Shown: positions 1 through 5,819, numbered from the stretch's first letter. The stretch: DNA of 6,506 bases from Candidatus Eiseniibacteriota bacterium (GCA_030639555.1 DAOWCM010000125.1:1-6506); one strand, 5' to 3'. The notes: generated from the letters alone by a model not told the origin. Numbers and translations: made by a program.

Positions 1-1
1 C

Positions 2-340
2 ATCATGGGCTACTTCGGTCAGACCCCGCCCGGGAGTGCCACGGGTGTCGTGGAGGGCGTGAAGAACGAGCTGACGCACGCCTACCCGAACCCGTTCAAC
101 CCGGTGACGAGGATCGCCTACAGCGTGAAGGAGGCCGGTCCGGTGACGATAGAGGTCTACAACGTCGCCGGTAAGGTCGTCCGAACACTGCTGGACACCG
201 AGTTCGATGCCGGTGCCAGAGGCTTCGTCGTCTGGGACGGCACGAGCGAGGGTGGCGAGAGATGCGCCAGTGGCGCCTACTTCTACCGCATCGCTGCTCC
301 GGGCTTCACGGAGTCGCGCAAGATGATAATGCTGAAGTAG
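2..340 (+). CDS. 3' end of a secreted/surface protein with FlgD-like (type IX-like) C-terminal domain, 5' truncated
   Basis: The reading frame is open from the window edge, so this is the last 112 codons of a longer gene; the ATG at position 5 is probably internal. From about residue 28 of the fragment it reads YPNPFNPVTRIAYSV, then VTIEVYNVAGKVVRTL, VVWDGTSEGGERCASGAYFY and a final RKMIMLK. This is the layout of the FlgD Ig-like / Por-secretion-type C-terminal beta-sandwich: a YPNPFNP opening, a 'V..Y...G..V' strand, a WDG turn, a 'G.Y.Y' strand and a basic-hydrophobic end. In the FCB group such tails sit on exported proteases, adhesins and repeat proteins, and in species with a type IX system they direct outer-membrane translocation and anchoring. 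The catalytic or binding part lies outside the window, so the protein's own job cannot be named. The family of the tail is clear; its use as a true type IX signal is inferred. A strong terminator follows 24 bp after the stop. Confidence 0.85.
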   Translation: MMGYFGQTPPGSATGVVEGVKNELTHAYPNPFNPVTRIAYSVKEAGPVTIEVYNVAGKVVRTLLDTEFDAGARGFVVWDGTSEGGERCASGAYFYRIAAPGFTESRKMIMLK

Positions 341-364
341 ACCGTCACACTGAACAAGCAGTCA

Positions 365-398
365 GAAAGGGGCCGGCTCAGGCGAGCCGGCCCCTTTC
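365..398 (+). terminator. Intrinsic terminator after the FlgD-like-domain gene
   Basis: A perfect 15-bp inverted repeat has arms at 365-379 and 384-398 with a four-base AGGC loop. The stem is GC-rich in the middle and ends in AAA:TTT. The T run is short and is part of the stem (TTTC), so the hairpin itself carries most of the signal. It begins 24 bp after the stop codon at 338-340. It separates the upstream gene from the cupin gene, which therefore needs its own promoter. The stem is symmetrical and could also stop transcription from the other strand. Confidence 0.85.
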
Positions 399-473
399 GC
401 ATTGGTGCCCGGCCGAGCCGCAGAGAGGGCGCGGCGGCAGGAGAGGAGATGGGGGAGAACGCGCGCGACCGGC

Positions 474-521
474 CGTCCGCCGGACGAGTCCTTGACCTGA
501 CCGGGCTCCGTCTGCGAACAT
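474..521 (+). promoter_or_regulatory. Candidate promoter of the cupin gene with an adjacent inverted repeat
   Basis: TTGACC at 492-497 matches five of six bases of the sigma-70 -35 box. Eighteen bases further on, GAACAT (516-521) is only a fair -10 box (three of six). Just upstream, CGTCCG at 474-479 and CGGACG at 481-486 form a 13-base near-palindrome around a single C, a size and position that would suit an operator. The rest of 399-579 is GC-rich and purine-rich and holds no gene that I can see. Some promoter is needed because of the strong terminator at 365-398, but the boxes are weak and the palindrome could be chance in GC-rich DNA. Confidence 0.3.
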
Positions 522-579
522 CGCGGCTGGTGAGCAACCAGCGAAGGTGGGTCATACGAGCCATGGAGGGAAGCACGAG

Positions 580-927
580 ATGAAGATCATGAAGAGGGAA
601 GAACGCCCGCTGCAACCGGTCCACATGGAGGGCGCGGTCAAAGTCAGCGTGTCCAAGATGGTCGCCGAGAGCGACGGGGCTCCGACGGCCGCGATGCGGC
701 TCTTCGAGATCGAGCCGGGCGGAAACACACCGTGGCACGCGCACGGGTGGGAGCACGTCATTTTCGGCGTTGCGGGCAGGGGCGCTCTCAAGAGTGAGAA
801 CGGCAACGCGGAGTTCGGCCCGGGAGATGCCCTCCTGGTCGATCCGGACGAGCAGCACAACTTCGTGAATGTGGGAGATGAGCCCCTGAAGTTCATCTGC
901 GTGGTGCCGCTCGCCGGCGACAAATAG
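580..927 (+). CDS. Small single-domain cupin protein (metal-binding, function unknown)
   Basis: A 115-residue protein that is one cupin beta-barrel, probably cytoplasmic, with no signal peptide or membrane segment. Cupin motif 1 is seen as GGNTPWHAHGWEHVIFG, giving H53, H55 and E58 or H59 as likely metal ligands. Motif 2 is GDALLVDPDEQHNFVN, giving H93 as the remaining ligand, with P89 and N97. This is the pattern of the many stand-alone 'cupin domain-containing' proteins that bind Mn, Fe, Ni or Zn. Members range from isomerases and dioxygenases to sugar- or signal-binding proteins, so no reaction can be assigned. ATG 580 is chosen as the start because GGAGGG lies at 565-570, nine bases upstream; an in-frame GTG at 547 lacks a good ribosome site, and a second ATG at 589 is also possible. 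The gene stands alone between a terminator and the pyr promoter, and there is no evident link to pyrimidine synthesis. Confidence 0.85.
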   Translation: MKIMKREERPLQPVHMEGAVKVSVSKMVAESDGAPTAAMRLFEIEPGGNTPWHAHGWEHVIFGVAGRGALKSENGNAEFGPGDALLVDPDEQHNFVNVGDEPLKFICVVPLAGDK

Positions 928-979
928 CCGGGAGACAGCCTTCGGACGCCCCTAGTGCCGCGAGGGGCCGCTCAGAAAA

Positions 980-1018
980 AGAGGTAGACGGCAAGAGAAT
1001 CTGCTTGCGCCGTCCTCT
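980..1018 (+). other. Imperfect inverted repeat overlapping the pyr -35 region
   Basis: AGAG (980-983) pairs with CTCT (1015-1018), GACG (987-990) with CGTC (1011-1014), and GCAAG (991-995) with CTTGC (1004-1008). This gives about 13 pairs with small internal loops around an eight-base loop. No T run follows, so a terminator for the cupin gene is unlikely on its own, although a weak or Rho-assisted stop cannot be excluded. The right arm overlaps the proposed pyr -35 box at 1005-1010, so as DNA it could equally be a protein-binding dyad. Between the cupin stop and this repeat, a short GCCCCT/AGGGGC dyad (948-953 and 963-968) is the only other structure seen. Confidence 0.3.
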
Positions 1019-1033
1019 AGGATTGCATATACT
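1005..1033 (+). promoter_or_regulatory. Candidate sigma-70 promoter of the pyr operon
   Basis: TATACT at 1028-1033 matches five of six bases of the -10 consensus and sits in a locally AT-richer stretch of an otherwise GC-rich window. TTGCGC at 1005-1010 (three of six) is placed exactly 17 bp upstream. Transcription would start near 1040, giving a leader of about 140 nt before the pyrB start at 1182. That length is typical of leaders regulated by RNA structure. It is the best promoter-like sequence I found between the cupin gene and pyrB. Confidence 0.55.
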
Positions 1034-1063
1034 AGCTGATTGAGACATGAAGCAGCCTTTTAA

Positions 1064-1083
1064 TCTAGCACCGAGAGGCTAGG
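1064..1083 (+). promoter_or_regulatory. Putative PyrR-binding RNA loop in the pyr leader
   Basis: The leader contains AGCACCGAGAGGCT at 1067-1080. The PyrR recognition consensus known from Bacillus pyr leaders, as I recall it, is ARUCCNGNGAGGYU; end-anchored alignment gives 10 of 12 specified positions, including the whole GNGAGGYU block. It folds as expected: CTAG (1065-1068) pairs with CTAG (1079-1082), there is a two-base CA bulge (1069-1070), CC (1071-1072) pairs with GG (1077-1078), and a GAGA loop closes the hairpin. PyrR bound to UMP or UTP stabilises such loops and lowers pyr expression. The mismatches fall at the U and first C of the UCC element, and no pyrR gene is in the window, so the regulator would have to be encoded elsewhere. 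The motif match is seen; the function is inferred. Confidence 0.6.
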
Positions 1084-1111
1084 AAGGGTGAGCATAAGGA
1101 GACGCATAGGA

Positions 1112-1150
1112 GCGGGTTGTCGCGGACTGATGTCGGCGCTGCCCGTTTTT
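1112..1150 (+). terminator. Terminator-like hairpin (possible attenuator) in the pyr leader
   Basis: CGGG (1113-1116) pairs with CCCG (1142-1145), extended outward by G1112-U1146. Inside, CGC (1121-1123) pairs with GCG (1136-1138) and GAC (1125-1127) with GTC (1132-1134) around a TGAT loop, with small mismatches between these blocks. A T5 run (1146-1150) follows directly, the layout of an intrinsic terminator. It lies between the proposed PyrR loop and the pyrB start, where an attenuator would sit. The stem is interrupted, so its strength is uncertain, and I did not find a clear antiterminator that uses its 5' arm. Confidence 0.4.
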
Positions 1151-1156
1151 GCGTTT

Positions 1157-1180
1157 CGCCCTTGGCCTCGGGGAGGGGTG
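1157..1180 (+). promoter_or_regulatory. Hairpin masking the pyrB ribosome binding site
   Basis: The pyrB Shine-Dalgarno GGGAGGGG (1171-1178) is in the 3' arm of a possible hairpin. Bases 1157-1163 (CGCCCTT) pair with 1174-1180 (AGGGGTG) in seven pairs, two of them G-U, leaving a ten-base loop. The 5' arm and loop can alternatively pair with 1071-1083 of the PyrR loop: 1071-1074 with 1168-1171 and, after a two-base bulge, 1077-1083 with 1161-1167, eleven pairs in all. That alternative would free most of the ribosome site (1172-1178). The two structures exclude each other, which suggests translational control of pyrB. All pairing was done by hand. Confidence 0.4.
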
Positions 1181-1181
1181 A

Positions 1182-2147
1182 GTGCGCTGGACCAGTAGGC
1201 ACCTGCTTGGCCTTGAGGGAACGACCCGCGAAGAGCTCCTGACAATCCTCGACACGGCCGCGAAGTTCAGAGAGATCCTGGATCGACCCGTCAAGAAGGT
1301 TCCGACGCTGCGCGGCGTGACCATCGCGAATCTCTTCTTCGAGGCGAGCACGCGCACGCGCATGTCCTTCGAACTGGCGGAGAAAAGGCTGTCGGCCGAC
1401 ACGCTGAGTTTCTCGGCCTCGACATCCAGCGTGAAGAAGGGCGAGACGCCCCGCGACACCGCCAGGAACATCGAGGCCATGATGGTCGACATGGTCGTCA
1501 TCCGCCACTCGTCCCCGGGCGCCCCGCACTTCCTCTCGCAGCACCTGGACGCCTCCGTCATCAACGCCGGAGACGGCGCCCACGAGCATCCCACACAGGC
1601 GCTTCTCGATATCTTCACGATGCGCGAGCGGCTCGGGGATCTGAATGGCAAGCGCGTGACGATAGTGGGCGACATCCTCCACTCGCGCGTCGCGAAGTCT
1701 GACATCTACGGGCTGAGAGCACTGGGCGCGGACGTGACGCTCGTAGGTCCCTCGACCTTCATGCCGGCGGAGGTGGAGCGGCTGGGCGTCGCGGTGACGT
1801 CGGACATTGGGGAGGCGACGTCCGACGCGGACGTGGTCAACATCCTCCGGATACAGCGCGAGCGCCAGGAGGGCGGCTTCCTGCCGAGCCTGCGTGAGTA
1901 CACGGCGCTCTTCGGCATCGACGCCGCGCGAGTGGCCCGGATGAAACCGGACGTGGTCATCATGCACCCGGGACCCATCAACAGGGGCGTGGAACTCGCG
2001 CCGGACGTCGCGGACAGCGATAGGTCGGTCATCCTGGAGCAGGTGACGAATGGCGTGGCCGTGCGGATGGCGATCATCTACCTGATCTCTCGCGTCAGAG
2101 CGGCCGAGAGGGCTGAAGAACTCGAGCTCCTGGAGGTAGAACTGTGA
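1182..2147 (+). CDS. pyrB: Aspartate carbamoyltransferase, catalytic subunit
   Basis: Condenses carbamoyl phosphate with L-aspartate to carbamoyl-L-aspartate and phosphate, the committed step of pyrimidine synthesis, in the cytoplasm. At 321 residues it is slightly longer than the usual 300-310. The carbamoyl-phosphate domain carries FEASTRTR (53-60), SSVKKGE (82-88, with the mobile-loop lysine) and HPTQALLDIF (136-145). The aspartate domain carries IVGDILHSRV (161-170), ILRIQRERQ (221-229) and MHPGPINRG (261-269). The active enzyme would be a trimer with active sites shared between subunits. No pyrI lies nearby, so this is probably the unregulated trimer or a PyrC-associated form. The start is GTG 1182, with GGAGG at 1172-1176; the start MRWTSRHLLGLEG is typical of the family. 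A GTG three bases upstream is in another frame that stops at once. The last 15 or so residues form an acidic tail. The TGA overlaps the GTG of pyrC by four bases (GTGA). First gene of the operon, behind the structured leader. Confidence 0.97.
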   Translation: MRWTSRHLLGLEGTTREELLTILDTAAKFREILDRPVKKVPTLRGVTIANLFFEASTRTRMSFELAEKRLSADTLSFSASTSSVKKGETPRDTARNIEAMMVDMVVIRHSSPGAPHFLSQHLDASVINAGDGAHEHPTQALLDIFTMRERLGDLNGKRVTIVGDILHSRVAKSDIYGLRALGADVTLVGPSTFMPAEVERLGVAVTSDIGEATSDADVVNILRIQRERQEGGFLPSLREYTALFGIDAARVARMKPDVVIMHPGPINRGVELAPDVADSDRSVILEQVTNGVAVRMAIIYLISRVRAAERAEELELLEVEL

Positions 2148-3484
2148 GAAAACTGCTGATCAGGGGCGGCCGCCTGATGGACCCGGACACCAGGACCGAC
2201 GAACGCCTGGACCTTCTGATCGTGGACGGCGTCGTGGCGGAGAGAGCACCCGGGCTCACCCCGGACGACGAGACCAGGGTGGTCGAAGCGGCCAGCTCCG
2301 TCGTCACGCCAGGCCTCGTGGACATGCACGTGCACCTGAGAGAACCGGGACGGGAGGACGAGGAGACCATCGAGAGCGGGTCGCGCGCGGCCGCGCACGG
2401 GGGTGTGACGGCGATGGCGGCAATGCCCAACACCGAGCCCGCAATCGACACGGCCTCGTGGGTCGAGTTCGTCAGAAACCACGAGTCGCAGATTATGGTC
2501 TACCCGATAGCGGCCGTCACAAAGGGCAGAGCCGGCGAGGCGCTGACCGAGATGGCGGAGCTGGCCCGCGCCGGCGCCGTGGCCTTCTCGGACGACGGAA
2601 GCCCCGTCGCCAACGCTTCCCTCATGAGAAGGGCGCTCGAGTACGCCACGATGGTGGGCCTGCCCATAGTCTCGCACTGCGAGGAACTGGAGCTGGTGGG
2701 CGCGGGTGTCATGCACGAGGGGCTCGCCTCCACGATCGCGGGTCTCAGGCCGATTCCGGCAGCGGCCGAGGAGATCGCCGTGGCCCGGGACATCGTTCTT
2801 GCGAAGATGACCGGCGCCAGACTGCACATCGCACACGTCTCGACGAAGGGGTCGGTCGAGCTCATGCGGCGGGCGAAGAACGACGGCGTCGCGGTCACCT
2901 GCGAGACCTGTCCGCACTACTTCACGCTGACAGATGACGACGTCAGAACCTACGATACAAACATGAGGGTCAACCCGCCTCTCAGGAGCGCGTCCGACGT
3001 CGCGGCCATCAAGGTCGGCCTCGCCGACGGGACCATCGACGCCATCGCGAGCGACCACGCGCCCCATTCGCTCGAGGAGAAGCAGGTCGAGTTCGACGCA
3101 GCTCCTCCGGGAATGATAGGGCTCGAGACGCTCCTGCCGCTCACGCTGACTCAGCTCGTGGAGCCGGGAACCGTCACTCTGGAGCGGGCCGTCGAGCTCA
3201 TGAGCACCGACCCCGCGAGCATCCTGGGGATACCGCACGGCAGTCTCGCAGTCGGAGCGCCCGCGGACGTCACGGTGTTCGACCCCGACTGGGCGTGGGA
3301 GATCACCGAGGACTGGTTCGTCTCGAAATCGAAGAACTCGCCCTTCACGGGCCACAAGGTGCGGGGACGCGTCACGCACACCGTCTCAAGAGGAGAGATC
3401 GTCTTTGAGGAAACCAATCTCGACGGAGGTAACGCTCGCGAGGAAGGTCAGCGTGAGCTCGACGAGCTACCTGTTCACGTTTGA
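2144..3484 (+). CDS. pyrC: Dihydroorotase (class I, zinc amidohydrolase)
   Basis: Cyclises carbamoyl-aspartate to dihydroorotate, the third step of the pathway. It belongs to the amidohydrolase TIM-barrel superfamily. Metal ligands are visible: H62 and H64 in DMHVHLREPG, D151 in DDGSPV, H178 in SHCEE, H231 in AHVST and D304 in ASDHAPH. R66 and N277 (RVNPPLR) fit the substrate-binding positions of the class I PyrC family, and CPHYF at 256-260 is also typical. A small N-terminal beta part (1-55) and the C-terminal strands around 365-422 close the barrel. The start is GTG 2144, seven bases after GGAGG (2132-2136), overlapping the pyrB stop. The family normally ends near 'G.IVFE' (here 417-422), but this protein runs on for 24 residues rich in Glu and Asp, encoded over the beginning of pyrK. 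In many bacteria class I PyrC associates with PyrB, which fits the gene pair. Confidence 0.97.
   Translation: MRKLLIRGGRLMDPDTRTDERLDLLIVDGVVAERAPGLTPDDETRVVEAASSVVTPGLVDMHVHLREPGREDEETIESGSRAAAHGGVTAMAAMPNTEPAIDTASWVEFVRNHESQIMVYPIAAVTKGRAGEALTEMAELARAGAVAFSDDGSPVANASLMRRALEYATMVGLPIVSHCEELELVGAGVMHEGLASTIAGLRPIPAAAEEIAVARDIVLAKMTGARLHIAHVSTKGSVELMRRAKNDGVAVTCETCPHYFTLTDDDVRTYDTNMRVNPPLRSASDVAAIKVGLADGTIDAIASDHAPHSLEEKQVEFDAAPPGMIGLETLLPLTLTQLVEPGTVTLERAVELMSTDPASILGIPHGSLAVGAPADVTVFDPDWAWEITEDWFVSKSKNSPFTGHKVRGRVTHTVSRGEIVFEETNLDGGNAREEGQRELDELPVHV
3388..3407 (+). promoter_or_regulatory. Ribosome binding site that fixes the pyrK TTG start
   Basis: AAGAGGAG at 3388-3395 lies inside pyrC, nine bases before TTG 3405. 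A later in-frame GTG at 3453 also has a purine run before it (AGGAAGG, 3440-3446), but starting there would remove the first beta strand of the FAD-binding domain. Third-position GC from 3405 in the pyrK frame is high (about 22 of 26 codons), as expected for coding sequence in this genome, so TTG 3405 is preferred. Confidence 0.65.
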
Positions 3485-4205
3485 GACAGGTCCCGAGTTC
3501 CCAACACCTCGGCCCGGCCAGTTCGTGAACGTGGCCGTCTCCGAGGACCTGACGCTCAGGCGCCCGTTCTCCGTTGCGGGGATACCCGCGCCAGGCAGGT
3601 TCGACCTCCTAGTTGAGATGCGCGGGAAGGGAACCCGCGCGCTCGCGGAGAAACCGGTCGGGTCGGCAGTCGGCGTCGTAGGTCCGCTGGGGAACGAGTT
3701 CGCCATGCCCGACGCGGACAGCGTGTCGCTCCTTGTAGCCGGAGGGATCGGTGTTGCCGGCCTGCGTCTGCTGGCGCAGGAACTCAGGCGTGGGTATCAC
3801 CGGATCCACGCGCTCGTCGGCGCGCGCTCGCCCGAGGGGCTTCTTCACCACATGCTCCCGTCCCCGACGGGGGACGGGGAGGTGCTCATCGAGGTCGCGA
3901 CCGATGACGGGAGTGAGGGATTCCACGGAACGGTCACCGGGCTTCTTGAGAAAGTGATCGACGAACTGGACGCGCCGGCGCGTGTATACTGCTGTGGTCC
4001 TCCGGCAATGATCGCGGCGGTAGCCTTCATCACGGCGAAGAAGGGCGTCCCATGCGAGGCGCTCCTGGAAGAGATGATGGCCTGCGGTGTCGGGGCCTGC
4101 CGCGGGTGCGTCGTGGCGACGCGATCCGGCTACAGGTCCGTCTGCTCGGACGGCCCCGTGTTCGACACGAGCGAACTCGTACTGGAGGAACTGGTCCGTG
4201 CCTGA
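3405..4205 (+). CDS. pyrK: Dihydroorotate dehydrogenase B, electron-transfer subunit
   Basis: Iron-sulfur/FAD subunit of the class 1B dihydroorotate dehydrogenase. It carries electrons from the FMN of PyrD to NAD+. The 266 residues match the family length. The ferredoxin-reductase-like FAD domain (about 5-100) shows PGQFVNV (37-43), RRPFSVA (52-58) and GPLGNEF (93-99). The nucleotide-binding domain shows LLVAGGIGVAGL (109-120) and YCCGPPAM (195-202). The C-terminal [2Fe-2S] site has four cysteines, C227, C232, C235 and C247, in ACGVGACRGC and SVCSDGPVF, the PyrK signature. The start is TTG 3405 behind AAGAGGAG, making an 80-bp overlap with pyrC, far more than the other junctions. Its 3' end overlaps pyrD by 8 bp, and the two subunits act as one complex (PyrD2-PyrK2 in characterised enzymes), so coupled translation makes sense. 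The product is clear; the exact start is less certain. Confidence 0.95.
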   Translation: MRKPISTEVTLARKVSVSSTSYLFTFETGPEFPTPRPGQFVNVAVSEDLTLRRPFSVAGIPAPGRFDLLVEMRGKGTRALAEKPVGSAVGVVGPLGNEFAMPDADSVSLLVAGGIGVAGLRLLAQELRRGYHRIHALVGARSPEGLLHHMLPSPTGDGEVLIEVATDDGSEGFHGTVTGLLEKVIDELDAPARVYCCGPPAMIAAVAFITAKKGVPCEALLEEMMACGVGACRGCVVATRSGYRSVCSDGPVFDTSELVLEELVRA

Positions 4206-5136
4206 CCTCACGACCCGCATAGGCGACCTCACGATGAGAAGCCCCGTGATGCTGGCCTCGGGCACCGTCGGCTACGGACCGGAGTACGAGGGAGTCATCG
4301 ACTTCGAAGCGACCGGCGCCATCGTGACCAAGACCATCACGCTCGAGCCGCGCGAGGGAAACGCCCCGCCCCGGCTCGTCGAAACGCCCGGAGGGCTTCT
4401 GAACGCCATCGGCCTTGAGAATGTGGGGCTGGAACGTTTTCTTGCTGAGAAGCTGCCGGAGGCGGCGCGCCTTCCGGTGCCGGTCGTCGCCAGCGTGGCG
4501 GGGATCGAGCCTGCGCAGTTCGGACAGCTGGCGGCCGCGGTCGGAGAGCGAGACGAGGTCGCCGCCATCGAGCTCAACATCTCGTGTCCGAACGTCGAGC
4601 GGCCGCGCAACCCCGTCTGGTCGGACCCCGTGGCGGTTGGGGAGATCGTCTCGGCCGCACGCGGGTCCACGGGCAAGACGCTCCTGCTCAAGCTGTCGCC
4701 GAACACGTCGGACATCCTGAGCGTCGCCGAGGCGGCGGAGCGCGCCGGAGTCGACGCGCTGACGGTCGCGAACACGTTGCCGGGCATGCGCATCAACATC
4801 GAGCGCAGAAGGCCCGCGCTTGGGAACGTCACCGGCGGGCTTTCCGGGAAGGCGCTCATGCCGGTCAACCTCGCGCTGGTCTGGAAGGTTGCCGAACACG
4901 TTTCTATCCCCGTGGTCGGTTCCGGAGGGCTGGCCGACACGGGTGACGCGCTGGAGTTCCTGGCGGCGGGTGCTGTCGCCGTCCAGGTGGGCACGGCGCT
5001 CTTCGGAAACCCGGAGGCGCCGTCCGAGATCGCGGAGGGCTTAAGGAACTACATGAAAGAGAACGGCTTCGCTTCGATGGATGAACTCGTAGGGATGGCA
5101 CGAGAGGAGAGAAGGGCATGCGCGCAGACGGCGTGA
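4198..5136 (+). CDS. pyrD: Dihydroorotate dehydrogenase B, catalytic subunit (class 1B)
   Basis: FMN enzyme that oxidises dihydroorotate to orotate; with PyrK it uses NAD+ as acceptor and is soluble, unlike the quinone-linked class 2 enzyme. 312 residues, normal for the family. The TIM barrel shows LASGT (19-23), VTKTIT (43-48), NAIGLENVG (69-77), ELNISCPN (125-132) with catalytic-base Cys130, the lysine in LLKLSPN (163-169), TVANT (189-193), GGLSG (213-217), GSGG (241-244) and GTALF (265-269) for FMN phosphate. A cysteine base, rather than serine, marks a class 1 enzyme, and the adjacent pyrK makes it 1B. The start is GTG 4198, nine bases after GGAGG (4184-4188), giving MPDLTTRIGDLTMRSPVMLA; the frame stays open about 110 bp upstream, but that part is inside pyrK and does not look like PyrD. 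It overlaps pyrK by 8 bp and pyrF by 19 bp. Confidence 0.96.
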   Translation: MPDLTTRIGDLTMRSPVMLASGTVGYGPEYEGVIDFEATGAIVTKTITLEPREGNAPPRLVETPGGLLNAIGLENVGLERFLAEKLPEAARLPVPVVASVAGIEPAQFGQLAAAVGERDEVAAIELNISCPNVERPRNPVWSDPVAVGEIVSAARGSTGKTLLLKLSPNTSDILSVAEAAERAGVDALTVANTLPGMRINIERRRPALGNVTGGLSGKALMPVNLALVWKVAEHVSIPVVGSGGLADTGDALEFLAAGAVAVQVGTALFGNPEAPSEIAEGLRNYMKENGFASMDELVGMAREERRACAQTA

Positions 5137-5819
5137 GCAGGCTGATGGTTGCACTGGACGTTCCGACACGCGAGCAAGCGCTCGACCTCGCGGCGCAAAC
5201 CGGCGACTGCGCATCACACTTCAAGGTCGGCGGAAGGCTGTTCACCGCGGAGGGACCTGACCTCGTCAGGGAACTCAAGAACGCGGGCAGCGGGGTCTTC
5301 CTGGACCTCAAGTTCCACGACATTCCCAACACCGTGGCCGAGGCCGCACAGGCGGCGACCGGGCTCGGAGTCGACTTCTTCGACGTCCATGCCTCGGGCG
5401 GCGAGGAGATGATGAAGGCGGCAGTCGAGGCGAGCAGTGAAGAGGCATCACGGCTCGGGATACCGGCCCCACGCATCCTGGCCATCACGGTCCTGACCAG
5501 CATGTCGTCCACCGTGGACGAGGTACTCGCGCTCGCCGAACGGGCCAGGAACGCGGGTGTTGACGGCGTGGTCTCCTCGGCGTGGGAAGCGAAGGCAGTG
5601 AGGGAAGCGCTCGGCGCGGACTTCCTGATAGTGACACCCGGTATCCGCCCGTCCTGGGCGGCGAAGAACGACCAGCGCCGCGTGGCGACGCCGGAAGTGG
5701 CCATAGCCAACGGAGCCGACTTCATCGTCGTCGGCAGGCCCATCACGAAGGCCGACAGCCCGGGGAGCGCGGCCAGGATGATACTGGACGAGATGGCTCC
5801 CGCGGAGGTGCCGCAATGA
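5118..5819 (+). CDS. pyrF: Orotidine 5'-phosphate decarboxylase
   Basis: Catalyses the last step, OMP to UMP plus CO2, without cofactor. 233 residues, a normal length for the bacterial group I enzyme. The barrel shows VALDV (11-15) with D14, FKVGG (35-39) with K36, the catalytic signature DLKFHDIPNTV (63-73) with K65 and D68, TVLTS (124-128), VTPGIRP (172-178) and VVGRPIT (204-210), whose R207 would hold the phosphate. All expected active-site residues are present. ATG 5118 is chosen because AGGAG (5105-5109) lies eight bases before it, creating a 19-bp overlap with pyrD. An in-frame GTG at 5133 would give a four-base GTGA overlap like that of pyrB/pyrC, but it has no ribosome site. The 3' end overlaps pyrE by four bases (ATGA). 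Confidence 0.97.
   Translation: MRADGVSRLMVALDVPTREQALDLAAQTGDCASHFKVGGRLFTAEGPDLVRELKNAGSGVFLDLKFHDIPNTVAEAAQAATGLGVDFFDVHASGGEEMMKAAVEASSEEASRLGIPAPRILAITVLTSMSSTVDEVLALAERARNAGVDGVVSSAWEAKAVREALGADFLIVTPGIRPSWAAKNDQRRVATPEVAIANGADFIVVGRPITKADSPGSAARMILDEMAPAEVPQ

Noticed and set aside
547..579. Earlier GTG start for the cupin gene at 547
   Set aside because: No convincing Shine-Dalgarno precedes it, the extra 11 residues are not cupin-like, and GGAGGG at 565-570 is well placed for ATG 580.
948..968. GCCCCT/AGGGGC hairpin as terminator of the cupin gene
   Set aside because: Only six pairs with a nine-base loop and no T run after it; too weak to call.
1047..1082. Possible 11-residue leader peptide (MKQPFNLAPRG) in the pyr leader
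   Set aside because: Its ATG would be only about seven bases from the predicted transcript start with no ribosome site, and it coincides with the PyrR loop, which explains the conserved-looking sequence better. It has no run of regulatory codons.
2078..3379. 433-codon open frame on the minus strand opposite pyrC
   Set aside because: It mirrors pyrC in a GC-rich genome, its translation is rich in Arg, His and Asp without any recognisable domain, and pyrC itself is unambiguous. Similar long antisense frames opposite pyrB (1065-1967) and pyrD (4030-4899) are rejected for the same reason.
4087..4197. Upstream extension of the pyrD frame into pyrK
   Set aside because: The 37 extra residues come from pyrK read in another frame and do not match PyrD; GTG 4198 has a proper ribosome site. 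The extension of the pyrE frame back to 5582 is rejected for the same reason.
5133..5136. GTG 5133 as pyrF start with a GTGA overlap
   Set aside because: No purine-rich ribosome site precedes it, whereas ATG 5118 has AGGAG eight bases upstream.
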